A stretch of DNA of 64,000 nucleotides from Conus ventricosus (lineage: Eukaryota; Mollusca; Gastropoda; Neogastropoda; Conidae). This document shows, in pieces, positions 32,951 through 45,600 of the stretch. How positions within the stretch are numbered: position 1 is the first letter of the stretch; each line of letters opens with the position of its first letter. The notes beneath the pieces are model-generated. The model did not search any database. It saw only the letters and a program-made list of their open reading frames with translations, and was not told where the DNA came from. The stretch lies in contig CM031595.1 of the NCBI GenBank assembly GCA_018398815.1, positions 139,034,559 to 139,098,558 on the forward strand, written 5' to 3'. The translations under genes were made by a program, and so were the position numbers.

Positions 32951-33257
32951 TTAGACCTGCTCGGCCAACGCAGCAGTCCCGGATGAGAAATCTTGGCTGT
33001 TACATTTCTAATCTTCAACAATCCTATGCGAGCAAATGGTCCTGATGCCACTTAAAGTGGGAGGAGAGAAAGCTCCCTCTTGAAGGTTACGAAGGAGGGA
33101 GTCTCGGCTACACAAGCTAGGAGGGTGTTCTGTGTTGATATGACGCGCAGGGGTAAAAACAGGCTGAATTCGAAAACATTCGTTCTTGCTTGGGGGATTC
33201 AGAGCTTGTATGCATGAATTGACAATGTTCTACCAGAACTGAGAGTAGCATGCTGCG

Positions 33258-33365
33258 TGAGCTGAATTTTGACCTGGTTACTGATGATCTAATAGAGCAT
33301 AACCAACTGTACATTTGTTCTTCTGCTGTCCTGAATGTCCCAGTTCAGTTTTTGAAGCATGGCTG

Positions 33366-33457
<92 letters not shown>

Positions 33458-33566
33458 AGCTGAATGTCGACATGATTACTGATGAACTCATAGAGCATAA
33501 CCAATTTTTGTTCTCCTGCTGTCCTGAATGTTCCAGTTCAGTTATTGAAGCATAGCAGTCACACGT

Positions 33567-33633
<67 letters not shown>

Positions 33634-33640
33634 CACGCAC
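33258..33640. repeat. Tandem duplication carrying compound CA/CT microsatellites
   Basis: A ~110 bp segment beginning GAGCTGAATTTTGACCTG is repeated from 33,457 with about 15% differences. Each copy ends in GTCACAC plus a microsatellite: (CA)n(CT)n at 33,368-33,452 and (CT)n(CA)n at 33,569-33,632. Confidence 0.8.
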
Positions 33641-33669
33641 GTGCGCGCACACACGCATGCACACATGCA

Positions 33670-34580
33670 CTACTGTAATATCTGGAATCGCATGTACTGT
33701 GCCAAGCAGCTATTTTCTGCACTTGCTTGATCAACAGTGTGGGGATTCCATGCTGAGCTGCAGTATTCCAGATGCTGTCTAACATGAGTGGAATATGCGT
33801 CTGCCTTAGTCTTCTGATTTGCAGTCTTTAAGCTCCTTCTCAGGAAGCCTAACATGCTGTTTGCCTTTTTTGGTTACGTGGTCCACACGGGTTTTCTAGT
33901 TCAGATGAGATTGTTGGGGATATCAACTCCAGTGAGATTGTTGGTGAACTCCAGTGAGATTGCTGTTGATATCAATTCCAAAGCATTTAATCAGAGCTGG
34001 TTGAACGATCCAGTGTAAGCCCCTTCAGCTGGCAATCAATGAGGTCTGGCTTCCTTGATATGTAGCACGGTATCACTTTGCTCGTGTGGTTAAAACACTG
34101 CCATCCCCCACTCTTTTTCCACAGCATCGTGACAAGATCACTCTCCTTGAAACTGTTCCTGGCTATCGTATATATACCATGCAGTCATCAGCCTTGAAAG
34201 TAAAGAGTTTCTGGCTGGTCGTTGGCGAACTTGAAAATGCCGAAAAGAAGGGGTAACAAAAAATGTAGCCTGCCGAAGGCCACTTACAACGGATCACATG
34301 ATTTGATGATCGTTCATGAACACTTCTTGTGTTCTGCTAGTCAGGAAAGCCACAAGTTCAGTCCATCCGAGTGCAGGCCCATGAATGCCGTAAGTGTGTT
34401 TTCGGCAAAGGTAACTTGATGGAACACGATCAAATATCTCAGTGTAATCCCTTGTTTTAAGCAGCGTCTGATTCACGAGCATTCTGAGCATCAGACAGGT
34501 TTCTTTTCGCTCTGAAGCATTCTGAGCATCAGTCACACAGACTCGAGATGTAGGCCTAATGGGTGCTAAGGTGCGCATGA
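33670..34580 (-). pseudogene. Jockey/CR1-type LINE reverse-transcriptase fragment
   Basis: Minus-strand reading gives, in order, IFDRVPSSYLCRKHTYGIHG and ELVAFLTSRTQEVF (34,294-34,420), the palm region after AFD; an ADDC-like peptide near 34,180; then SMLGFLRRSLKTANQKTKAD and VRQHLEYCSSAWNPH (33,760-33,860), the C-terminal thumb block of non-LTR elements. Multiple frameshifts are present. The 3' end appears to be cut off near 33,670 beside a microsatellite. Confidence 0.75.
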
Positions 34581-34789
34581 TGAGCGCAAGTTAATAAATA
34601 ACCAGAATGTGCTCTTAAAGCCTGCACTGTAAGCTCAGCAGTTCTGGGCGATAATTCGCTGCTGCATCAATTTAATAATTTCAGCTCTACCACTCCCGTT
34701 ATCTACAGATGCAATTTCAAGTTGACGTCAAACATGCTAACAAGCCAGCACTTCTCAAACCGGAAAACGGGAGGGGTGGAGTGACACGT

Positions 34790-35650
34790 GTGTGATATCT
34801 GTGCCACTTCAGAGGCATTGCACCCATGCCGCTCATTCTGATACCTCGTCCACAGTCACAGCCCGGTCTGGTCCACCACAGCCTCAGCAATGGCAATCCG
34901 CAGGGAGCCGTCAATGTGAAGTCGTCATGAGGCAACTAGAGGAAACAATGCACTGATGCTGAGCCACTTCGATAGTGTTCAGTGGTGCCTGTTCGAATCC
35001 AACATACGAAGGGACACCACCTACAAAGATCCCTACTGACAACAATAATTGCTCAGTCGTAGAACAAGTGTTACTAAGCTCTCCTTCTGTAGGATGCCCC
35101 TACATCTGTCCAACGACAGTTCCCATGAATTTGCCGATACCAGTGTGCCCGACAGAATCAAACCAAAGCCCTAGATATGAGATCGACGCAATCAAAACTG
35201 AGGTCAACATGAGAGCAAGACATAAAGGGCTACATGATTTGAAACTTTGTAAACATTTTCTTTAAAATTTCAAATAGATATACTGATTGATGAGGACGAT
35301 GATGACGATGACGAAGATATTGCTACGGATTTCCATCTTGATCTGACACTGCTTGACACGACTGTATTCCACGCTTGCTTTAATAATATATCCTACGGTC
35401 AACCAGGCCCTTGAGATACAGACGCCAATAGTGTTGGTCAGGAAATCTGAGCAACACTCAGAAACGCATCCATTGTAAGTGGATGAAACGGTCCCAGTCT
35501 TCCCATCTGAGCAAATAGCAAACTCAACTCTGGGTAGAAGGTAGCCGGGGCAGAAAAATCCCACAAACAAATGGCTCAAATGGGAATCGAACAGGGAACG
35601 ACCTCCCAACCGGGAGTCCGCGATGCTAACCGCTTCGCCACGGCCGGTCG
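34790..35650 (-). mobile_element. ~0.9 kb tRNA-headed repeat, copy 2
   Basis: Inverted relative to copy 1. The tRNA-like head is at 35,600-35,650 (box A TGGCGAAGCGG on the minus strand) and the body runs to about 34,790. This copy is uninterrupted and gives the reference order for the copies split by transposons. Confidence 0.75.
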
Positions 35651-35667
35651 TGTGTTCTTGAGACTAC

Positions 35668-35677
35668 AACACACACA

Positions 35678-35708
<31 letters not shown>

Positions 35709-35756
35709 GCACACACTCGCACGCACGCACGCACGCACGTACACACACACACACAC

Positions 35757-35833
<77 letters not shown>

Positions 35834-36009
35834 TAGATATACTGATTGATGAGGACGATGATGACGATGACGAAGATATTGCTGTGTGTGTGTGTGATTC
35901 TTTACATTCATTCATTATCCAGGTGTCTAATATCACTTATGGTGAAAAGACGTAAAAACAAAGAACGAACGAACGAACACACACACACACAGAGTATATT
36001 CCTCCTCGT

Positions 36010-36051
<42 letters not shown>

Positions 36052-36123
36052 ACATGATCGGCATTACAGGCTATGCACTTAGATAACCACATTATGCATA
36101 GGCTTACATAGTCACAGACATTA

Positions 36124-36164
<41 letters not shown>

Positions 36165-36220
36165 TAATATCACAGATGTGAACAGACGTAAAACTGAACT
36201 ACTGCTACTACTACACACAC
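35668..36220. repeat. CA/CG microsatellites and short duplications upstream of the host gene
   Basis: (CA)n with an 18 bp (CG)n core at 35,693-35,710, a second long (CA)n at 35,741-35,830, further CA runs at 35,976-36,047, and (CT)n at 36,128-36,159. A 54 bp segment at 35,830-35,883 is identical to 35,271-35,324. Confidence 0.85.
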
Positions 36221-36358
36221 ACACACGTTTATGCCACCTCGTTGTTACAGAAATCAGGAGGGATCCAAACTACTTCAGATGAGTCACTGTCATCACCAGC
36301 AACACGAGACTAATACAAAGATTTGTTAAACGACCAAGTCTGCAACATATTGATCCGT

Positions 36359-36476
36359 TGCACGTGTCACCTCTGTGATGCAGGAGACGGTGCATCCTCT
36401 GGCCAATCGACAACACTAGCAGATTTACGTCACAATCAACATCCGGGCGTTCATTTAATGCACAGCCGAAACGACG
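36359..36476 (+). promoter_or_regulatory. Putative promoter and 5' UTR of the SAFB-like gene
   Basis: Within 120 bp of the start codon lie an E-box CACGTG (36,361-36,366), a CCAAT box (36,403-36,407) and a CRE-like TTACGTCA (36,425-36,432). The final stretch, ACAGCCGAAACGACG, leads into ATGG, a good initiation context. There is no obvious TATA box, as expected for a housekeeping gene. Confidence 0.5.
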
Positions 36477-36602
36477 ATGGCCGCCACATTGGCTAAAAAG
36501 CTGCTTGTAGATTTGCGCGTTGTAGAACTGAAATCTGAACTGGAAAGAAGGAATTTGGACAAATCGGGGATGAAATCTATTCTCCTTGAAAGACTTGGCA
36601 AG
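36477..36602 (+). CDS. SAFB: SAFB-like exon 1 (SAP domain, first half)
   Basis: 42 codons from MAATLAKKLLVDLR to LLERLGK, followed by the donor GTAGGT. Phase 0. Confidence 0.85.
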
Positions 36603-39600
36603 GTAGGTGGGATTTCCTTCATTCGATTCAGATAATTTCTTTTTACATATTGGGGGAAAAATACAGAAAAAGCTCGTAGTACTCGGTTCTCGGAAATGGA
36701 GTCGTTCAGGTATGGACAACAGGTGCCAAATTGAAATAGATATGGCATTGAACAGCCGGGAAATTATGAATAGTAAAAGCAGTACTAGTCTGGGTCAAGC
36801 TGTTTCTCAGCTTAGGCATGGTAGCCCTGTTTATAGGGTGCAGGTGGGGGAGGGACTTGAGTACTGTCGGTCTGGTTCAGTGGCTGATTGCGCTAAGCTT
36901 GCAGAAGTTGCACAACATTGTGTGTGTGTGTGTGATTCTTTACATTCATTCATTATCCAGAAGATTTTGGGAAGAGAAGGGGGAAATAGGCCAAGAATGC
37001 TCAAGGTGACAGTGAAAAGTGAGGAGAAGAAGAAGGAAATCGTGAGAAAAGCTCCCGAACTGAACAAAGGCAAAGCTCGCAGACACAAAGATATGAACCA
37101 TGACTTCACGAAAAACCAGCGTGACAAAAACAAAGCACTGAGAGAGGAGAAACAAAGGAGAACTGAGGTAGGTGAGCTAAACTTGGCCATACGAAATGGC
37201 AAAATAGTGACACTGAGAACAGGCCGCGAGGCGCAGACTCGACAACACTGGCAGGGGCGCTGAGGCCACCCCTGGAGCGGGTTCCTCAGGCAATTGACTT
37301 TTAAAAGGCAAACGTGTAGGCTTACATAGTGTAAATACCCACAGTTCAGATGTTTTTAGATTCACATTCTAACCTAGATGGTTTCTTGAACAAAAAAGTT
37401 ATCAAGGATTAATGATAATTCATCCAAGCGTTAAGTAGACTGCATTAACTGAATTCATACCTAAGAATTTATAAAATTTCTGTGAGAAAGAGTTCTGCAT
37501 CGCTAATTTTGACATGTTCATTAAGAGAGACCACCAATGAGGTGTAGCCTTGTATGTGGATAAAAATCTGAATGCTAGAGAGTGCAATGAATTCGATGTA
37601 TACAAGTACAAGAAAGTGTGGTGTACTCCTGATAGTGATTGTAATGGTAAAGCAGAGGTTCCGCTAGACTATAGACTTTGCCGGTACTTGGTACCGACAA
37701 CAACAAAAATTTCCGGTACAAGTCTTAAATCAGCCGGTACCGCGCTTGGCTGCCTGCCATGCACTACACACTGAACCGCGATTCTGGGTCACGCGAACGG
37801 GCGATAGCGAGCGGCCTACCGGCACGGATAGCACGTAACAGGCTTGTCAGTGACAGCCTTCAGTCAACTGAACTCAACAGAAAAGTCGACGGAGAGAGTA
37901 ACATGCAAAAAAAATCATAAATGAAAACAAAAAGCAAAACAAAACAAAACAAAACAAAACCAACCAACCAAAACGTAACTTGAAAGAAAAACAAACAAAC
38001 AAACAAACAAACAAAACAAACTTAACAAACTTCTCACTTACCTATCCACACGTGCGAAAGAATTCCGTCAGTGTTCGTCATCGAACCATGCAGTTACTCA
38101 AAGTGATGTTGAAAACAGCGACAGTCAATTGAAAACTGGGTCGGGGATTACCACAAGTTCAATCCAGGGTCAGACTGTCAGCAGCATGACACGCACACAC
38201 GAAACTTTGGCTACACGCTAGGGAACCTGGGGTTCTCAAAGAAAAATGGAACCGTCCATTTTGACGCGAGTGCTGTAGTAATCAGCGCTGTCCATTGAAA
38301 AAAAAAGGGGGGCAAAGGTCCTGGGACTGAAAGGAAGGGGGAAGAGGAGTGATGTCAGATGTATTGTCGGCATGGCATGGCTTATTTCCTGCCTGCCATC
38401 CCCGCTCACCCGCTGACAGGCGGAGAGACAGACAGTGCAGGGATAGAGGAGAGTCAAAGCGCTCAGATGTTCTGCCGGTACACGGTACTGGCGGCTTTTT
38501 TTTTTTTCGGTACAAGGCAAATATTTACCGGTAAAAACCGGCATATGCCGGTCTAACGGAACCTCTGGGTAAAGTGTTTGGTACTGTAAAAAATAATAAC
38601 TAGGTGCATCCTTATATGTGGATAAAAATAAAAATTGAATGCTAGAGAGTGCAATGAATTCGATGTATACAAGTACAAGAAAGTGTGGTGTACTTGTGAT
38701 TGTGAGTGTAATGGTAAAGTGTTGTTTGGTATGGTAGAAAATAATAACAAATTGTTTGAAATCCTAAAATCATACAAAATGTTGAAATATGACAAGATAT
38801 GCATTATGGGTGATTTTGATTATCCTAATGTTCACTGGGATGGGAAATGGTCAGGAGAAAAAGGAAATGAGATTGCGAGACAGGTGCAGGTTAAAGTGAC
38901 TACACCAACAAGAAGACGACCAGGGCAAACCCCCACTCTTGATGACTGGATTTTGGTAAACAACGGTAGATTTATTTCAGAGGTTGTCCATCTTGATCTG
39001 GTGGGTAAAACTGACCATGATGTCTGATCATTTCAATTAAATTTAGATAAGCTTAAAGCTACAGATCAAGTAGAATTTATTTATAATGTGAACCAGGGAG
39101 ACTACTCGAAATTAAGTGGAGATCAGGGCTTCTGAAAACGCAAAAAATTGCGTACAGTACGCATTAAAACTCAACGGGACACGCTGGGTGTCCGTGTAAG
39201 GGGTCCCCAGGGACCCCTTCAAATTTTGGTGAAGTCAGACATAAAGTGAGAAAAGACTGCCTTCAACATTGCAAGTTGGGTGCCGTAACATCGTAGGTCT
39301 GCTACACTTCGGACCGAACCCATCCCTTTTCAAGTTTGAACAGTAACAAAGCGAGTAGGGCAGCCTCCTAACAACATACGTCGGTCACTTTTGTCGTCAC
39401 GTCGGTCACTTTTGTCATCTGCTGAGGCTGACTGACTAAGCTTAACGCTAGGCCACAGCATCGTTTTCAGTTGACCGAATTTTCCTACTTTGAGCCATGT
39501 GATGTCACGATGACGCTTCTCATTTTCCCGGCAGGAGAGAGGCATTTCCGTGAAGCCTTTGTTTCCAACATGTCTCTCGAAGCATGGTTAACGAAATCAT

Positions 39601-42600
39601 CGTCGCAAAGGCGAAAAAGTGTAGCAGAGGAGCAAGATCGAGAACGGATACAACTTTTGATGTTTATTTTGTTTTTATTGTGACGATGTATCTGACAATT
39701 GCAGTGCGCGTGCAGGGATGCAATTTTTTAACGTGTTGTTTTTATTGTGGTGTAGGGACCCCTTAATGTTAGCCTGGGACCCCTTAAAAATCTGATGAAG
39801 GGGTCCCTGGGACCGGAAAGATTTTCACCCAGCAGAAGCCCTGGAGATGGAAGAAACCTGGAAGTACATGAAGGATACTGTACATGAAGGAATGGGAAAA
39901 TGTATCCCCAAAATAAGGAAAAATGCTAGGAAAAGATACACCCTAATCTGGATGAATAAAAAAGCTATGAGAATCATTAAAAAGAAGTACAATTTATTTA
40001 AAAGATATCTAAGTATATAAATCGGAGTGAACTATATGAATTACATACGTAAAAGAAATAAATGTACAAAATTGTTAAAGGTAACAAAGGGAATATGAAA
40101 GAAAGATCGCAAAAGATAGTAAAGATAATACTAAATTATTTTGGAAGCATGTTCAAAATAGATTAAAAACCAACACAACAAATATAGGTGCTCTAAAGAA
40201 GCCAGATGGCTCCTTAGCTGTAAATGATCAAGAAAAAGCAGAAACTCTAAATGATTTCTTTGCTAGTGTTTTTACATGTGAAGATGCAACAAATATACCT
40301 GTACTGGCTGCATGTGCATACTCAAATGGTGTATCCTTGTCAAATGTAAGAGTTACCCTTAAAACAGTGATAGACAAATTAATTAATTTAAACCCAAATA
40401 AAGCACAGAGACCTGACCGTATTCCTCCAAAAGTATTGAAAGAACTGGGTGAAGAACAAATCAGTCCCGCTATGTTCTCTGTTTAACAAGACATTAGAAT
40501 CAGGTACTCTATCCCAAGACTGGAAGACAGCTGAAGTAACAGCCTTGTTTAAAAAGGGGTCAAAAGCAGATCCAGGAAACTATAGACCGGTTAGCCTGAC
40601 TTGTGTGATAGGTAAAGTGTTAGAAAGCATAATGAGAGATTCAGTTGTAACTCACTTTACAGATAATGATTTGTATGCAAGATAATGTTGCTTATAGCCC
40701 AGCCGACCGCATTTGTATGCAAAGTGCCAACATGGATTCCGTAAAAAACTATCTTGTGTAACACAGTTACTTGAAGTAATAGAAGGTATGACGAAATTAC
40801 TAGATGATGGTCATGTAATATTGATGTTATATATTTAGACTTTACGAGGGCTTTTGAAACTGTGCTCCATGAAAGGTTACTAGTAAAATTGTCTGCTTAT
40901 AGTATATCTGGCAAACTATTAAATTGGATACAAGGTTTTTTGAAAGATCGAGTACAGCATATAAGAGTGGGCAGGGAAAGATCAAACAGAGCTAAGGTTT
41001 TTAAGTGGTATACCTCAGGGGAGTATCCTGGGCCCAGTACTATTCACAGTGTTTATAAATGACCTGCCAATATCATTAATTAGCAGAGCATTTGCAGATG
41101 ATACAAAAATTATATGATAACACATCTCAGTTCTCGGACCTACAAAATATTTATAAACTCCCAAGATTGGTCAGATGTATGAAATCTATATTTCAATATT
41201 TCTCATTGTGGCATACTACATATTGGCAATACCAACCAAGAACACACATATGAGACAAAATGAGGGCTTAAAGCAAATAAACGCACTGAAAGAGGAAAAG
41301 GATTTGGGAGTAACTTTCGATAGTATGTTGTCTTTTGATCTACACATTGGTAAATAGTAAATAAAGCAAATCAAATGTTGGGAGTTATCAAGAGAAGTTT
41401 TCCCTACCTAATTAAGGATAAATTTCTAAAACTTTATTAATGTTTTGTTAGGCCCCATTTGGAATATGCAAATGCAATATGGTGTCCATCCTTGAAAAGA
41501 CAGTCAGCACAAATAGAAAGGGTACAAAGACGTGTTACAAAGCTATTAAAAGAATGCAAGGATAAGTCTTACGCAGAACGATTGAAATATTTAGATTTAC
41601 ACTCACTAAAAGGCAGAAGGACAAGAGGTGACCTTATTCAAACTTACAAAATATTTAATGGAATTGATAATATTAGTGTTGACTCATTTTTTTCTGTTTC
41701 ACAATGTAATATCACAAGAAAGACGGAAGGAAACATATTCATACAGCATTGTCGTACTAACAATAGAGAATTGTCCCTTTCGCACTGAGTAGCCCCTTTG
41801 TGGAATAAACTCCCTACTAACGTGAAATTTGCACAACACACTAACAAATTCAAGAATTTTCTGGATGAAATTCCAAAATTCAAAGAACTTTTATTTGACT
41901 TTGATGATTGAATGCCTGATTAGGCTCTCTGTAAGTGTAATGAATGCGCAAATGAACACCTATACTTTGAAACACTTTTCAAAGAGGGAACGTAAATAGG
42001 CGGCGAGGACTAGGCTACTGAAAGCCAGTCCCTGAAGCTACTACTATTGTTTATATTCTGTATCTATTCAAGATGAACGGGAAGCGTTTTAACATCTTAT
42101 CAGTGATGGATTTTTTTCTGACACTTTGTCATCAGACATTGTCTCAGTAAGAGAGAGTTTAGGGAGCTGAAAAAAAAAAAAATCTCAACACAAAACACTA
42201 TAGGTCTAAAAATAAACACTACCATCAGATCCGAATAGAAAGTAAAGATTTTTTTTCCAGTGATTGAATTTTTTTGCTTTTGTTTTGATTAGCTGAAATG
42301 CAGACATAGTCTGAGAGTGCGAAACATGGTCTCATAGTACACACCGGGATCATATGACCCCAAACATTTTAGGCTGTGAAAGCTATGAAATTCATGGAAC
42401 CCATGACAAATCTGTGCAGGCTGGCCATTCTTGCATGGTGTGCAAAACATTCGTCTGTCCTTGTAACACAGACATTTGAATTGTCTGAGCTGGTCATGTT
42501 ACGTAGATTATCACATTTTTTATCCCCCGAAGTCGAGTGTGGCTGCCCATGTGGCGGGGTAATCAAAAACGGTCACACACGTAATGTTCTTATCCCCAGC

Positions 42601-45600
42601 TGATGCATTTGTGCCATAGTGTTCAAATACTTCGGCTGTTCGGATGATCCCTGGAGTCTTTTAGCCAGGGTACGACAACAACAACAACAACATCACATTT
42701 TTTGTTTATTCGCTAGATTATGAAAAGCCAGATTTCAAGGCGTACCATGCTTTTTGCTTTCAGCCGAATCACATTATCATGTGGTCCAGCCATAGACAGG
42801 GATATCTATTTCAAAGACTTCTTGCTTTTCAGTGGAATTCTTATGCAGAATTGTTATCAATGCAGATTGTTCTTATAATATGTCTAGGAGAAGTTAAGTT
42901 TTCATCAACTTAGATTGGAGGGCCTCTACATGATGCACTGCTCGAAGTTGTAAGCCATACAGGAGAAAATCATTGCATCACTGTAAATTTTGGTTTTTCT
43001 TAATGACATACCGGCCAGAGTTATAGTGCATCAGATGAGAATTTTGTGTGTCAGAGATGTATATTTGTGCATAATAACTATCACTGCTATTATTTTGACA
43101 TCAGTATGGCAGTTTATAGCTCAGTGAACAAAATGTTTGCCCCATGCCCCCTGAAGTAAGTGACCATACTTCAAACCCTCTCATTATGAGCCAGTTAAAG
43201 ATAAATGTCCACTGGACATATCAGTCAGACTGACAGTAGGCTTGACTACACTGCAAAAACCTCTATAAAAACCCATTTAAGCATGTGACTGTTACAACAA
43301 AACTTGTGATCAGACACTGACTGGCTTGTAGCCAAAATATTAAAATATTGAGCCATAACAGACAAAGACTAGAGTGGTAGGACTCAAATACCAGCAGGAT
43401 TAGGTTACGCTGCAAATGGGCTTCACTGGACATGTAACTGTGCAAATGAATCGGCCAGCTGGCTTAAGATGTTGAACAGTCTCACCTTAAGTTTGTTGAG
43501 ATATTTGTGATGAAAGTGGTGGTGGTTTAAGGGGTGGGATTTCCCTTGCGCAGACATTATTAAAGATTCCTTAAGCTATATGAAGTGTAAGATAAGCAGC
43601 TACCAGTAGTGCAGTGACAAATCAGGGGTAGATGAGCGGTGGAGAGTGTGCGTATGAAATGGGAAAGAGGGAAGAGCATTGAGGCATACTTCTCAACCAC
43701 TCATTTGCTGACACAATTAGAAAAAAACTTGATTGTCAGATGGACAACTGGAGAGAGAATTTCCTCTTGTATGCCAGGAAATTTAGCTGTCATGGACAAT
43801 GGAACGGGTGGGTGTTTCAAGCCCTGCCATCGTTGGCCAAAGGAATGTCTGTGTATTTCTTGACATGGCCTTCAAATTGATGTTGAGCACAAACAGCACC
43901 TCAAACAATCTGGTCATAGCCTGGCTGTTGTTGAATTTGAGTTTAGAGGCAGAGATATATTCAAAAAGCTACACGGTCCAAAAACTGAAGTGTTTCGCAG
44001 ACTTCCTCATTTTCACTGCAGAAGAATCCGATTCTTAGGCTTAATTTTTCCTTCAACAAGCAGTAGAGTGTCTGAGTCTGTCAAAAACGATTTGTCATTT
44101 TGCTTATTAAGCATGAAATGCTGTTTAGAAGTCATCTCATTATGTGAAAGCAGTCTTGACATTATTGAAAAGGTCCAGTCAAATATATCGGTCTAAAAAT
44201 TCTTTGTGGATTCATGAAACACAAGCTGCAGGTCTGCTGTTTGTCATCTGCTTGCGAGGCATCATGACAGGTGAAGTCTTAGGGCAAAGAAAGAAGCTGA
44301 AGCAACTTTAAAACTTCTGATATCTCCTTACATAAAAACATAATCATTCAAGCATGCTTTGATGACGACATTGAGTGATTGACAGAGGGTGAACATGCAC
44401 AAATGACTTGTGATACAGGATGACAGTCACGCTGTACAAAAAGTTGCAGAGGGTATTTTCGAATCATAAAAGCTAAATGCATACATGTATATATGATATG
44501 AATCTGGAGCTCTGACTGAGGATACAAAAACTGCTTTACATGAGATGGTTTAATCAAAATCAATTGCAGATCAACCCAAAAATGTACAGTAGAAGAAGAT
44601 CTGCAATGCATGACAAGTGTTACATTATTGAAACAACAGGTGATAGAGAACTGTATAATCCTTATCGTAATATGGGACTTTTTGATTACTTAAGTTTAAT
44701 AAAGGCTTTTTAAATTCTTTTTTTTAAAAGAAAAATCAGAAGTCTTTCATAACTACTTGTATGATTTTATTTTTGTTTTCATTAATGATTTTCTTTCATT
44801 TTTTAGGGAGGGAGGGGTGTTGCTAAGGAGACGCGTGTGAGCTGTTGTGTGATGATATAGCAAGTTTCTTGAAATATTTTGAATCTGATCGTTCATTATA
44901 CCATGACAAGCTTTTCATTGCACTCTCAAAATAAATGAGGTAAATGAGAAAACTGATGATTTGAAATTGATAGTGGTTGTGAATGTTCAAGTTTTGTACC
45001 TGCTTTATTGATGGTAATGTTTGTGACAGGCCCTGAAGGAAGAAGGACATGATCCTGAGACCGTCTTGATTGAAGTGTCAGAACTGAGCTCGGTTCAAGA
45101 TGAATCCAATCATACGTCAGGGCGTAAGTATTCTGCAGTGTAGGCATGGGGTGGATAAATTCTGGTAATTATCAATTGCGCTGGTAGACGGTAGGTGAAG
45201 ATAAGAAATTGATTTTACAAACATTGATTTCTTGCAGGGAAATCAGTTTGTCAGTTGAAATTCACTTATCAAGCGCCCCCCCCCCCCCCCCCCCCCCAAT
45301 TTTTTTTTTTATGTGCTCTCTGATCTCCATGCCACTCTGTGGCATTACTTGGGCACCCCTCATTGTGGTTCCCCATTCAGAGCCACACTTTCATTTGTCC
45401 TGTTGCAGCCCAGGCATAGGCTATCCAGTCCTTGCTTAGCTTCGGTTGTCAAAATCAAGTCGGCCCACCAGAGGAAACACTACACGGATGTGGAGTCACT
45501 GCGTGTGGTGTTCAGTGGTGCCTGTTCCTGTTTTGATTCAACATACTTGGGACACAATGTAAGCCCCCCGTTGCCTACAATTGTTGCTTAGTTGCACAGG

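Larger units (their letters stand above)
36700..42030 (+). mobile_element. CR1/jockey-type LINE, degenerate, in intron 1 of the SAFB-like gene
   Basis: Order of plus-strand remains: an ORF1-like segment, RPRMLKVTVKSEEKKKEIVR, at 36,985-37,045 with a following LREEKQRRTEVGELNLAIRN; endonuclease parts with YVDKNLNARECNEFDVYKYK and YDKICIMGDFDYPNVHWDGK (38,640-38,840); LVGKTDHDV (39,000); reverse transcriptase with LSQDWKTAEVTALFKKGSKA and PGNYRPVSLT (40,510-40,600), FADD near 41,095, EYANAIWCPSLKRQSAQIER and YLDLHSLKGRRTRGDLIQTY (41,465-41,645). It is interrupted by two CAG...CTG elements and a micro-retroposon. The 5' limit is uncertain. Confidence 0.8.

Noticed and set aside
30494..36082. ORFs rich in Cys-Val, His-Thr or Arg-Glu repeats
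   Set aside because: They are translations of CA and CT microsatellites.
36607..37263. 218-codon ORF immediately after exon 1 as an alternative end of the SAFB-like protein
   Set aside because: The canonical donor at 36,603 and phase-matched exon 2 complete the SAP domain; the ORF's later part is LINE ORF1-like sequence.
5316..42692. CRISPR array or bacterial sequence as explanation of the short repeats
   Set aside because: The repeats are dispersed with target duplications, and the window has spliced genes and eukaryotic transposons.
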